From: Sphingobacterium sp. GVS05A
Lineage (GTDB): Bacteria; Bacteroidota; Bacteroidia; Sphingobacteriales; Sphingobacteriaceae
Length of the DNA stretch: 64,000 nucleotides
NCBI RefSeq assembly: GCF_019969845.1
Contig: NZ_JAHXYR010000010.1
Span: forward strand, 124,001 to 188,000
Reading direction: 5' to 3'
Shown: one piece after another, positions 44,843 through 53,882 of the stretch
Layout of the letters: every line of letters begins with the position of its first letter
Numbering within the stretch: position 1 is the stretch's first letter
Position numbers and translations under genes: made by a program
The notes under the pieces: generated by a model
What the model was told of the DNA's origin: nothing
What the model saw: only the letters and a program-made list of their open reading frames with translations
The model's database searches: none

Positions 44843-45222
44843 ACGCTTCTAAATTGGTGGTTTAATTGATTATATTATGTTGAACTATGTCCTGTTCAAA
44901 TAATGTTAAGTGATTTCAAAATCTATCGCAATCAAAAATTTCGTGCTTCATTAGGCACCCGTCAAATAGCGACAACTGACCTTCTTAAAACAACATACTT
45001 CGAGAGAAACCAAATTAGAAACAGTGCAAAAATTTAAGACATTGAAATATAGCATCATCAACGCTAAACATTGAGAAGAAACTCGCTGAAAAATAAGATT
45101 ACAGGTTTTCACTGTCATAATTTTAGGGCAAGACATACGTTTATATTTGGTTATTATCGTTCCATAAAAATGAGAAAATCTTTACTGCAACCCCAATCAT
45201 AGCGTCTCAATTTTATATCACA
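44843..45222. promoter_or_regulatory. Divergent control region between SusC and the hybrid two-component gene
   Basis: 380 bases without a supported gene. An inverted repeat TTGAAC (44880-44885) / GTTCAA (44894-44899) with an 8-base spacer lies about 40 bases upstream of the SusC start. It is a candidate binding site for the AraC-type output domain of the regulator. No perfect TAnnTTTG box was found on either strand. Confidence 0.4.
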
Positions 45223-48200
45223 GTGTATCAGCAAAACTCTTTTTTTTCTTTTTTATTGACTATTTTTAGAGATACATTATCAATTTTGCGCGTAATAACC
45301 CTTATACCTATCCTCTATCTCCTACTTGTATGGACTAACCTACAGGCGCAATCGTTCTATTTTAAAAATTATCAACCCCACGATGGTCTCTCAAATAGTT
45401 CTGTTAAGTGTATTACGCAAGATACCCAGGGCTTTCTTTGGCTAGGGACTAGGAATGGTCTTAATCGTTTTGATGGCAATCAATTTAAGATATTTAGGCA
45501 CAATGCTTCAGATCCCACAAGCATCGGGAGCTCGTCTATTTTAAGTATCCTTACCGATAGCAAAGGTATACTATGGGTAGGAACGACACGGGGGACCTAT
45601 TGTTACAATCCGGTTAAAGAAAACTTCCAACCATTCAATAGAATACCGATTGGAGAGGTAAATGCCATACATGAATATGCAGGTTTTATCTGGCTGCTTT
45701 CCACGGGAAAACTCTATCGTTATAATCCTTACACGACGGAAATCGTTCCTTTTGATCAAAACAAAAACACCCTAGTAGCCATTACCAGCAGCAAAAAAGG
45801 CGGGCTGTGGACCACAGATATTAACAGTACAATCGAACGCTATCAGGTCAACTCTGGCAAATTTGTTCAAATTGCACTCAAAAAAGCAGATCGGAAAGCA
45901 CTGGCTAACACAAAGACCGTCTACGCCATCAACGACTCCTTACTCATGGTCGGCACCATCAATTCAGCCTACCTGTTTGATTTTAAAAACGGAACGTTAA
46001 AAAACTTATTTGCAAACCATTACCCCCAAAAAGTCATCCAGGCAAATTGTATTATCCAACAGACAGAGTCGGTATACTGGATCGGAACGGAGACTGGAAT
46101 ATATACTTATGACATCCATACAGGTCAGAGCCAACACATCAAAAAGGATCTGCTCAATCCATTTGCCATATCGGACAATGCTGTTTTGAATTTCTATCGG
46201 GACCGTGAAGATAACATCTGGTTTGGAACATTTTTCGGCGGTTTTAACCAATACAGCAACCAATTCGACAATTTCAAAAAGTACTTGTATGGATTTGGAA
46301 AATCTGCCTTATCAGGGAATATCGTACATGACATAAAAAAAGATAACTATGGAAATTTCTGGATAGGTACAGAAGATGGTGGTCTAAACAAAATAGATGC
46401 TCAAACACAACAGATCCAGCATTTTGTTGCCAATGGAAAAAAGGGAAGTATTGCACATAACAATGTCCATGGCCTCGCAACAATCGGCGATGAGCTCTGG
46501 GTAGGCTCCACAACACATGGACTGGATATACTCGACGTAAAGACCGGAGAATTAAAAAAGCACTATGACCGCATCGGTAGAGGCCCCTTGCAAAGTAGCT
46601 TCGCTGTTTGCATCTTTAAATCCAGAGACAACAGCATGTTTGTCGGAACGGATCGTGCATTATATGGCTACAATAAACACAGCGACAATTTTAACCTCCT
46701 TCCTATTAAAGCCTGGATACAAGGAATTTACGAAGACGAATATGGTATACTTTGGGTCAACACTTATGGCAGCGGGGTCTATCAATATAATCGCGGTACT
46801 GGTGAGATACAACATTTAAGCTCCGAACAAGGTAAATGCAATACGCTCGTCAATAATTACGTCAATGGCTTATTTGAAGACAGCAAAAAAAATCTGTGGT
46901 TTTGCACCGAAAGTGGCCTTTCAAAATACCGTCGTGATGGGCATTTCACCAACTATCTGACCGAATCGGGTTTACCTTCCAATCAAGTATTTAAAGTATT
47001 GGAAGACGATAATAACAGCATATGGATATCAACAGGTGGTGGACTGGTCAGACTGGACGGAAATCTCCCCCATATGGTCATCTATACATCGAGAGACGGG
47101 CTTCCCGCGGATCAGTTTAATTATAATTCAGCATTTAAAGATAACGACGGTACATTATATTTTGGCACCATAAAGGGAATGGTAAGCTTTAACCCGACAA
47201 AATCCATTAAGAATAGCTTTATCCCGCCCATATTTATTAGTGACATTCAGATCAACAACGAGAGCATACCAGTTCGTGAAAATGGCATACTGAAACAATC
47301 CATCTCACTATCAAAAGAGATTCAACTGTCCTATAACAGTTCCAATATCAGTTTTAATATCGCAGCCCTGAGCTTTGTTTCCCCAAAAAGCAATGCCTAT
47401 CGTTATATCATGGAGGGGTATGATAAGGGCTGGACGGATATTACAGGCAACCAAAAAATATATTATAATAAGCTTCCTCCCGGAACCTATACCTTTAGAT
47501 TTAAAGGGGCTAACAATAATGGAATCTGGAACCCGGCGGAAAAACAGCTACGTATTGTCGTCTCTCCCCCCTGGTGGTCATCCAGCTGGGCGTATACCAT
47601 TTATTTCGTTACTTTTAGTACAATTATTTTATTGATCTTGAGGTATTACTTTTTGCTGATCAAAGCAAATAACGCGCAAAAAATGGATAGCTATGAACGT
47701 AAAAAGGAACAAGAAGTCTATAATCTTAAACTTGAGTTTTTCACCAATCTAGCCCATGAAATCCGTACACCACTGACTTTAATCAAAATGCCACTGGAGA
47801 AACTCATCCGTACACATCAATTTGAAGCTAATGACACGGTAAATGACCTTGCCTTGATCGAAAAAAACACTACAAGGCTGATTAGGCTAACTAATCAACT
47901 TTTAGACTTTAGAAAAGCAGAAACAAATAATATGAGCCTTATCTTTACAAAAACGGACATTAACAACTTGTTACTTGACGTTTTCAATGATCTGAACACA
48001 CTCGCAAAGGAAAAGATGTTGCAATATGATCTTTCCTTGCCCCGGATTACACTCACTGCCCAAGTCGATGAAGAAGCTTTGCGAAAAATATTCACCAACT
48101 TGATTCATAATGCCATAAAATATGCTGCTCATCAGGTACATGTCAAATTGCTTCCTTTCAACAGTGATGATATTATGTTCAATATCGAATTTCGAAATGA

Positions 48201-49245
48201 TGGTGATATTATTCCCTTCGAAAAAAGGGAAAAAATATTTGAACCTTTTTACCGATTAAACGAATCGAACAAAGATACCGGGACGGGTATTGGCCTTCCT
48301 CTCTCCCGCTCCCTGGTCGAGCTTCACCAGGGTTCATTATCGCTGGCTTATACGGAAGAAAATAGGAACATCTTTCTGCTCTCGCTCCCAATCCTGCAGG
48401 AGCAGACCTTGGACATCAAACCAATCCTCGAAGAGACAGTGGTTCCTAACGAAGACAAACGGCAAGCAAAAATAGATCAAAACGTCGAAAAACCTGTCAT
48501 CCTGATTGTCGAAGACAACAAAGAAATCTTGGCCTACCTCAATAAGGAGCTGAAAATTGATTATACAATTCTACGTGCTGGCAATGGAGCTGAAGCACTT
48601 GAAATATTGGATCAGGACAATGTACAGCTCGTCTTGACAGATATCATGATGCCTATTATGGACGGCATCGCTCTTTGCAAACGTATCAAGAGTGATATCC
48701 TGTACAGCCATATTCCGGTTATCTTCCTCACCGCCAAAAATGCACTTGATTCTAAAATTAATGGGCTGAAAATCGGTGCTGATGCGTATATCGAAAAACC
48801 CTTTTCACTGGAATTCCTGACCGTACAGATCAGAAACATCCTAAATAACCGTAAGATCATCAAAAATTATTTTACAAATTCTTCCATTTCTAATCTGACG
48901 GATATTAATGTATCGGCTCCTGACAAGGATTTTATCAGCCAGCTCAACACAGTGATCTATGATAATATTTCAGATATCGACCTCAATGTGGACGAGCTGG
49001 CGCGCTTAATGAATATGAGCCGGCCAACATTATACCGTAAAATTAAAGGCTTATCTGACCTGACACCCAATGAACTGATCAATATCTCCCGCTTAAAGAA
49101 AGCAGCCGAATTGCTAGTCCAAAGAAAATATAACATTACCCAAATTTCCACGATGGTGGGCTATACTGTACAATCCAATTTTTCGAGAGATTTCCATAAA
49201 CACTATGGCATGCCGCCAAGTATTTACATGACCGAAAACAGCTGA
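45223..49245 (+). CDS. Hybrid two-component system sensor/regulator (HTCS)
   Basis: 1340 residues. The frame has no ATG near its beginning; a GTG at 45223 gives a sensible N-terminus with a signal/anchor helix at about 24-42. Periplasmic two-bladed propeller repeats (LWLGTRNGLNRFD, LWVGTTRGTYCY, FWIGTEDGGLNK and many more) span about 45-700, then a Y_Y_Y domain (about 715-780) and a membrane helix at about 788-810. A histidine kinase core follows, with His845 in AHEIRTPLT and an ATPase domain (GTGIGLPLSRSLV near 1020-1032). A receiver (about 1090-1205) has Glu1097/Asp1098 and phospho-acceptor Asp1140, and an AraC-type DNA-binding domain lies at about 1240-1338. It should sense a glycan breakdown product in the periplasm and switch on the divergent SusC/SusD pair, perhaps the starch locus too. 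Confidence 0.95.
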   Translation: MYQQNSFFSFLLTIFRDTLSILRVITLIPILYLLLVWTNLQAQSFYFKNYQPHDGLSNSSVKCITQDTQGFLWLGTRNGLNRFDGNQFKIFRHNASDPTSIGSSSILSILTDSKGILWVGTTRGTYCYNPVKENFQPFNRIPIGEVNAIHEYAGFIWLLSTGKLYRYNPYTTEIVPFDQNKNTLVAITSSKKGGLWTTDINSTIERYQVNSGKFVQIALKKADRKALANTKTVYAINDSLLMVGTINSAYLFDFKNGTLKNLFANHYPQKVIQANCIIQQTESVYWIGTETGIYTYDIHTGQSQHIKKDLLNPFAISDNAVLNFYRDREDNIWFGTFFGGFNQYSNQFDNFKKYLYGFGKSALSGNIVHDIKKDNYGNFWIGTEDGGLNKIDAQTQQIQHFVANGKKGSIAHNNVHGLATIGDELWVGSTTHGLDILDVKTGELKKHYDRIGRGPLQSSFAVCIFKSRDNSMFVGTDRALYGYNKHSDNFNLLPIKAWIQGIYEDEYGILWVNTYGSGVYQYNRGTGEIQHLSSEQGKCNTLVNNYVNGLFEDSKKNLWFCTESGLSKYRRDGHFTNYLTESGLPSNQVFKVLEDDNNSIWISTGGGLVRLDGNLPHMVIYTSRDGLPADQFNYNSAFKDNDGTLYFGTIKGMVSFNPTKSIKNSFIPPIFISDIQINNESIPVRENGILKQSISLSKEIQLSYNSSNISFNIAALSFVSPKSNAYRYIMEGYDKGWTDITGNQKIYYNKLPPGTYTFRFKGANNNGIWNPAEKQLRIVVSPPWWSSSWAYTIYFVTFSTIILLILRYYFLLIKANNAQKMDSYERKKEQEVYNLKLEFFTNLAHEIRTPLTLIKMPLEKLIRTHQFEANDTVNDLALIEKNTTRLIRLTNQLLDFRKAETNNMSLIFTKTDINNLLLDVFNDLNTLAKEKMLQYDLSLPRITLTAQVDEEALRKIFTNLIHNAIKYAAHQVHVKLLPFNSDDIMFNIEFRNDGDIIPFEKREKIFEPFYRLNESNKDTGTGIGLPLSRSLVELHQGSLSLAYTEENRNIFLLSLPILQEQTLDIKPILEETVVPNEDKRQAKIDQNVEKPVILIVEDNKEILAYLNKELKIDYTILRAGNGAEALEILDQDNVQLVLTDIMMPIMDGIALCKRIKSDILYSHIPVIFLTAKNALDSKINGLKIGADAYIEKPFSLEFLTVQIRNILNNRKIIKNYFTNSSISNLTDINVSAPDKDFISQLNTVIYDNISDIDLNVDELARLMNMSRPTLYRKIKGLSDLTPNELINISRLKKAAELLVQRKYNITQISTMVGYTVQSNFSRDFHKHYGMPPSIYMTENS

Positions 49246-49404
49246 TTGTCCCAGGGCTAAGCAACGGTTAAGGAAAAATATCAGAAGTGATCGTTATCGA
49301 GACAGTTCAAAGAGCCCGGTGAATGAAGAGGTTAAATCAGCCGATCAAATCCTAGAATAGTCTGATCATGTTATCCGCAGGTAAGGATAACTACTGAGAA
49401 AGTC

Positions 49405-49447
49405 AAAAAAAGAACTGCATGGGCCATCTTTGGGCCACATGCAGTTC
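49405..49447 (-). terminator. Terminator of the starch/maltose operon
   Basis: 10-bp perfect stem (49412-49421 with 49438-49447) with an inner GGCC/GGCC pair. On the minus strand it is followed by seven T (A-run 49405-49411). It lies just after the MFS gene stop and marks the end of the minus-strand operon. A 7-bp GTTATCC/GGATAAC inverted repeat at 49370-49391 may help end the plus-strand HTCS transcript. Confidence 0.85.
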
Positions 49448-49454
49448 CTCAAAT

Positions 49455-50780
49455 CTAGTGCTGGCTTTTGGGAACAAAAAATGCGGCCAAAAACATAAAT
49501 ACACCGGCAAGCAATAAGCCATAGATGGATTGGCTCTGGAAGATAAATTTAATGATCATTCCTCCGAAAAATCCACAGACAATCTGCGGCAGCGTGATAA
49601 AAAAGTTAAAAAGCCCCATATACACACCCATTTTTGTGGCGGGTAAATGATCGCTCAAAATGGCATAAGGCATAGCCAATATGCTGCCCCAGGCGATGCC
49701 GATCCCCAGCATGGGTAAAACAAGCATGTTGGCGTCTTTTATGAAGAACAGCGAGATCAACGAAAGCCCACCGACAATCAAGCCAAAAGCATGGGTTTTA
49801 CTCCGGCCATAACGTTTAGCAATCCTGGGGATAAATAACGCATAAATAGCCGAAACACCATTGTAGATACCAAATAGCACCCCCACCCAATTAGCGGCTT
49901 CCATATAGAGATCCTGACGGTTGCCAGCTTTCGAGTAAAACACCGATTCTGCAATCGCCGGCGTTGTATATACCCACATCATGAATAGGGCAAACCAGGA
50001 GAAAAACTGTACCCAGCCCAATTTCCTCATCACTGCCGGCATGACTTTAATATCCCGTATGATCGTGCTTAATCCAAAAGCCGCAGCATTCTCCACAGGC
50101 TCAATGGAATTTTTAGCAAATGATTTCAGTTCCACCGGACTATATTCTTTCGTTTTGAACACCGACCATAACACTGAAAGTAATAAAACCAGTCCACCGA
50201 TATAGAATGAATAAATCACGTTATTAGGTACATGTCCTGGCTCTGCAGTGCCGGCAAACCCCAAATAATTGGTCAGGATATAAGGCAATAGTGATCCTAC
50301 AACCGCCCCTATACCAATGAGAAAGGTCTGTACTGAAAACCCGAGACTACGTTGGCTACTGGATAAATTATCACCTATCAACGCCCTAAAGGGTTCCATC
50401 GTTACATTGATCGAGGCATCCATAAACATTAATAGCCCAGCCCCTATCCACAGAGGCGGAAGCAATGCCACAACCAAGGCAGCATTGGGCATGAGAAATA
50501 AGGTCAATGTGGTCAGTAGTGCACCGATCAGAATATAAGGGCGACGACGTCCAAGACGGGTCCATGTCCGATCGCTATAATGCCCAATAATGGGTTGAAC
50601 GATCATGCCAGTGATCGGTGCCGCTAGCCAGAATAACGACAGATGCTCCACATCAGCACCAAAAGTTTGAAGGATACGTGAAGCATTACCATTCTGTAAA
50701 GCAAAGCCCATTTGTATTCCTAAAAATCCAAAACTCATGTTGACGACCTGGCTTATACTTAATTGAGGTTTATTCCCCAT
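49455..50780 (-). CDS. MFS sugar transporter, probable maltose/maltodextrin importer (SLC45/GPH-like)
   Basis: 441 residues with 12 predicted membrane helices. Marks are IIGHYSDRTWTRLGRRRPYILIGA in the loop after helix 2 (the MFS D-R-x-G-R-R motif) and, in the second half, PRIAKRYGRSKTHAFGLIVGG. Overall it resembles SLC45-type sucrose/maltose proton symporters. As the last gene after a GH65 phosphorylase and beta-phosphoglucomutase it most likely brings maltose from periplasm to cytoplasm. A hairpin lies in the 92-base gap before it. Confidence 0.88.
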   Translation of the reverse strand: MGNKPQLSISQVVNMSFGFLGIQMGFALQNGNASRILQTFGADVEHLSLFWLAAPITGMIVQPIIGHYSDRTWTRLGRRRPYILIGALLTTLTLFLMPNAALVVALLPPLWIGAGLLMFMDASINVTMEPFRALIGDNLSSSQRSLGFSVQTFLIGIGAVVGSLLPYILTNYLGFAGTAEPGHVPNNVIYSFYIGGLVLLLSVLWSVFKTKEYSPVELKSFAKNSIEPVENAAAFGLSTIIRDIKVMPAVMRKLGWVQFFSWFALFMMWVYTTPAIAESVFYSKAGNRQDLYMEAANWVGVLFGIYNGVSAIYALFIPRIAKRYGRSKTHAFGLIVGGLSLISLFFIKDANMLVLPMLGIGIAWGSILAMPYAILSDHLPATKMGVYMGLFNFFITLPQIVCGFFGGMIIKFIFQSQSIYGLLLAGVFMFLAAFFVPKSQH

Positions 50781-50831
50781 AATTAGCTATCAAAATTTAA
50801 GACAAAATACAATTTAATTACCATTTCAGCG

Positions 50832-50866
50832 ATTTGCAAGTGCAGAAGCCTTCCACTCTTGCAAAT
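50832..50866 (-). other. Hairpin between GH65 and MFS genes
   Basis: ATTTGCAAG (50832-50840) pairs perfectly with CTTGCAAAT (50858-50866) around a 17-base loop in which GTG/CAC may extend the stem. It lies directly after the GH65 stop on the minus strand, without a U-tract, and may stabilise the upstream mRNA or lower MFS expression. Confidence 0.5.
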
Positions 50867-50872
50867 GCGAAT

Positions 50873-53182
50873 CTATCCGACCTGGGGCACCTCTTTTCGG
50901 CTCCGCGCGGCCAACGTAAATGCGTCAGTCGTAGTCTGTATATCAACACCTGTATCGCTGATATTGTCTACTGTATATCCATCGCCATGTACTTCGATCA
51001 ATAGAATAGCACCGCGAAAGAGCACGCGGAACTTATACCCTTTCCATTCCGTAGGTAACATAGGATTTAAATATAGTTTTCCTTCTTTTACACGCATTCC
51101 GGCAAATCCTTCGACAATCGTCATCCAGGTACCGGCCATCGAGGTGATATGCAGACCATCTTCAGTGTCGTTATTATAATCATCCAGATCCAGGCGCGAT
51201 GTCCGTAAATAGAACTCATAAGCCTTGTCAGTTTTACCAAGCTTAGCCGCTAATATGGCGTGTACACAAGGAGAAAGCGAGCTTTCATGTACCGTAAGCG
51301 GTTCATAAAATTCGAAATGGCGCCGCAGGGTATTGTTATCAAAGCATTCCTCAAGAAAATAAAAGCCCTGTAGCACATCCGCCTGCTTAATATAACAGGA
51401 CCGCAAGATGCGATCCCAGCTCCATTTCTGATTGATAGGGCGCTGTGAAGGATCCAGGTCCCCTACTGCAATCAGTTCTTTATCCAAGAAACCGTCCTGT
51501 TGCAAAAAGATCTGCCGTTTTTCATCATAGGGATAGTAAAGGTTATCGATGATATGTTGCCAGCCATTACGTTCCTCACCGCTTACACCCAGCCGGTCAG
51601 ACAGCGCATTAAAGAATTCAGGATGAGCACGTTCAGCATCGCTCAAGCAGTTCAGGGTATATTCCAGACACCAGGATGCAATCCGGTTGGTGTACCAGTT
51701 GTTATTTACGTTATTCTCATATTCGTTAGGTCCGGTTACGCCCAACATGACATATTGCTGTTTATCCGTGCTCCAATTAACGCGTTGGGCCCAGAACCTG
51801 CTGATGGCAACCAAAACATCCAATCCATGCGACCAGATATAACCCGTGTCCCCAGTATAACGGACGTAGTTGTAAATGGCAAAAGCAATGGCACCATTGC
51901 GGTGTATTTCCTCAAAAGTTATTTCCCATTCGTTGTGGCATTCTTCACCATTGATGGTCACCATCGGGAAGAGGGCCGCGCCATTGCTAAAGCCCAATTT
52001 TTCTGCATTTTCAATTGCTTTGCCCAATTGTTGATGGCGATACAGCAAGAGGTTTCGTGCAATCTCTGGCGATTGTGTTGCCAGGTAAAAAGGGATGCAA
52101 TACGCCTCGGTATCCCAGTAGGTTACCCCCCCGTATTTCTCGCCCGTGAAACCTTTTGGCCCGATATTCAGTCGGGCATCCTCACCGGTATACGTTTGGT
52201 TAAGCTGAAAGATATTGTAGCGGATGGCCTGCTGAGCAGCCACATCACCAAAGATCTCGATATCACTTTCAGCCCAGATTGCCTGCCAAGCTTTGGCCTG
52301 TTTTTCCTTCAATTGGTCAAACTGCAATGGGGCCAATTCCGCCAGGCGCGCTGTCGCAACTGCCTGCAAGCCTGCGGCCGCATGGTTTTCCGATGTTACG
52401 ATCGCTACTCTTTTTTCAATGCAGAGTGTTTGCGATCTGGCTACTGTCGTGCGATACTGTTGTCCTACACAACCATTTTCCGAAATGCTATCCCCTGCGC
52501 TAATGATGCCATCCGCTCCTGTAACCCGCGTTTGGAGCTCCGCGCAGACTTCAAAGCCCGTTTTCTTTGTCCGTGAGCAGACAAACAGGTTGTCTCCCCG
52601 TTCCCCCTGCGCCAAGGGCTCCCAAAACTTCTCATCGTAGTTGCTGTCCCGATTGACGACCTCTGCATCCAAAAACGAAATTAGCTCGATCGCAACATCA
52701 GCTGTCAATGCTTGGATAGTATATTGTAAGGATGCCGTTTCAGAAGCAAAAAGATGATACATACGACTGGCCTCCACCTTCACTTCTGTTCCGTCGGGCA
52801 TCACCGCAACAAAACTACGCTGCAAAACACCCCGTTGCATATCCAAGCGGCGTTCAAATGATTTTACCTTAACCTTTGCCAGATCCAGTGGCTGACCATC
52901 GATCATGATTGTCAGTCCGATCCAGTTGAAAGAGTTGATTACCTTGGCAAAATATTCGGGGTAACCGTTTTTCCACCATCCCACACGGGTTTTATCTGGA
53001 TAGTAAATGCCTGCCAGATAAGAGCCCTGTAACGTTCTTCCACTAAACTGTTCTTCAAAATTGGCCCGTTGTCCCATGCGTCCATTACCAATGGAAAAAA
53101 TACTTTCCGAAAATTCGTTATGATCAGGTCTAAACTCATCTTCAATAATTTGCCAAGGATCATGCTTGATATATGTTTTCAT
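50873..53182 (-). CDS. GH65 glycoside phosphorylase, probable maltose phosphorylase
   Basis: 769 residues, the normal length. An N-terminal beta-sandwich (about 1-275) is followed by an (alpha/alpha)6 barrel (about 320-700). The motif VTGPNEYENNVNNNWYTN contains Glu487, which matches in sequence and number the acid catalyst described for Lactobacillus maltose phosphorylase. YWDTEAYCIPF near 350-360 and HESSLSPCVHAILA near the C-terminal part of the barrel are also typical. It has no signal peptide, so it is cytoplasmic. It would split maltose with phosphate into glucose and beta-glucose-1-phosphate. Kojibiose or trehalose specificity cannot be excluded, but the amylase, SusCD and pgmB neighbours favour maltose. 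Confidence 0.92.
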   Translation of the reverse strand: MKTYIKHDPWQIIEDEFRPDHNEFSESIFSIGNGRMGQRANFEEQFSGRTLQGSYLAGIYYPDKTRVGWWKNGYPEYFAKVINSFNWIGLTIMIDGQPLDLAKVKVKSFERRLDMQRGVLQRSFVAVMPDGTEVKVEASRMYHLFASETASLQYTIQALTADVAIELISFLDAEVVNRDSNYDEKFWEPLAQGERGDNLFVCSRTKKTGFEVCAELQTRVTGADGIISAGDSISENGCVGQQYRTTVARSQTLCIEKRVAIVTSENHAAAGLQAVATARLAELAPLQFDQLKEKQAKAWQAIWAESDIEIFGDVAAQQAIRYNIFQLNQTYTGEDARLNIGPKGFTGEKYGGVTYWDTEAYCIPFYLATQSPEIARNLLLYRHQQLGKAIENAEKLGFSNGAALFPMVTINGEECHNEWEITFEEIHRNGAIAFAIYNYVRYTGDTGYIWSHGLDVLVAISRFWAQRVNWSTDKQQYVMLGVTGPNEYENNVNNNWYTNRIASWCLEYTLNCLSDAERAHPEFFNALSDRLGVSGEERNGWQHIIDNLYYPYDEKRQIFLQQDGFLDKELIAVGDLDPSQRPINQKWSWDRILRSCYIKQADVLQGFYFLEECFDNNTLRRHFEFYEPLTVHESSLSPCVHAILAAKLGKTDKAYEFYLRTSRLDLDDYNNDTEDGLHITSMAGTWMTIVEGFAGMRVKEGKLYLNPMLPTEWKGYKFRVLFRGAILLIEVHGDGYTVDNISDTGVDIQTTTDAFTLAARSRKEVPQVG

Positions 53183-53202
53183 ACGTTAATTGCTACTATA
53201 AT

Positions 53203-53850
53203 TTAAAATTTATCGACTAATGCGCCTAAATTGGCCACGATGTCATCCGCTCCTTTTAGGTTATCGGCCTCTCCAACACCAATAACCTGCATATTGGCAG
53301 CCTTAGCGGCATCAATGCCCGCTTGGGCATCTTCAAGTACCAGACAATACGGAGGTGCCACCCCCAAAGCCGCTGCTCCTTTAAGAAATACTTCCGGATC
53401 CGGCTTAGATGCGCTGACGACATTCCCGTCAATCAATGCATCGAAATAATCCACAATCCCAGTTTTCTGAAGGATGTTCAATGCATTTTTGCTGGCCGAT
53501 CCCAATGCGATCAAAATATGCTTTTCGCGAAGCTTATTGAGCAGGTCGAGGCTACCGGGAAGCAGCTGTTCAGGATTGAGCTGCTCGATAAGAGCCAGGT
53601 ACCACTGATTCTTCTGAACCAGCAACTGCTCTTTTTCCTGTTCGGATTTTTCCAATCCGGCCCATTTCAAAATAAGTTCCAGCGATTCCACCCTGCTCAC
53701 ACCTTTCAGTTGCTCATTATCCGCCACAGAGAAGGAATAGCCCAGACTCGTAGCCAGTCTATGCCAGGCTTGAAAGTGGTAGATTGCCGTATCCACCAAC
53801 ACACCGTCCAAATCAAATATTACGGCTTTTACAGTAGTATAATTAATCAT
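53203..53850 (-). CDS. pgmB: Beta-phosphoglucomutase
   Basis: 215 residues of the HAD superfamily. The nucleophile motif DLDGVLVD is at about 13-20, with the first Asp as phospho-acceptor. The cap loop LKGVSRVESLELIL is near 48-61, GSASKNA near 117-123, SKPDPEVF near 146-153 and LEDAQAGIDAAKAA near 170-183. It converts beta-glucose-1-phosphate to glucose-6-phosphate through beta-glucose-1,6-bisphosphate in the cytoplasm. It lies 20 bases before the GH65 phosphorylase gene, its usual partner, so the product of one is the substrate of the other. Confidence 0.95.
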   Translation of the reverse strand: MINYTTVKAVIFDLDGVLVDTAIYHFQAWHRLATSLGYSFSVADNEQLKGVSRVESLELILKWAGLEKSEQEKEQLLVQKNQWYLALIEQLNPEQLLPGSLDLLNKLREKHILIALGSASKNALNILQKTGIVDYFDALIDGNVVSASKPDPEVFLKGAAALGVAPPYCLVLEDAQAGIDAAKAANMQVIGVGEADNLKGADDIVANLGALVDKF

Positions 53851-53882
53851 TGAAAAAATGAAATTTAAAATATCGCGTTGTA

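Noticed and set aside
45170..45202. A 10-codon ATG frame (MRKSLLQPQS) just before the HTCS gene, as a leader peptide
   Set aside because: It is short, out of frame with the HTCS, and shows no repeated regulatory codons or attenuator hairpin.
51500..52576. A 358-codon plus-strand open frame opposite GH65
   Set aside because: It lies wholly antisense to a well-conserved gene with an intact catalytic motif. Its translation lacks any recognisable domain.
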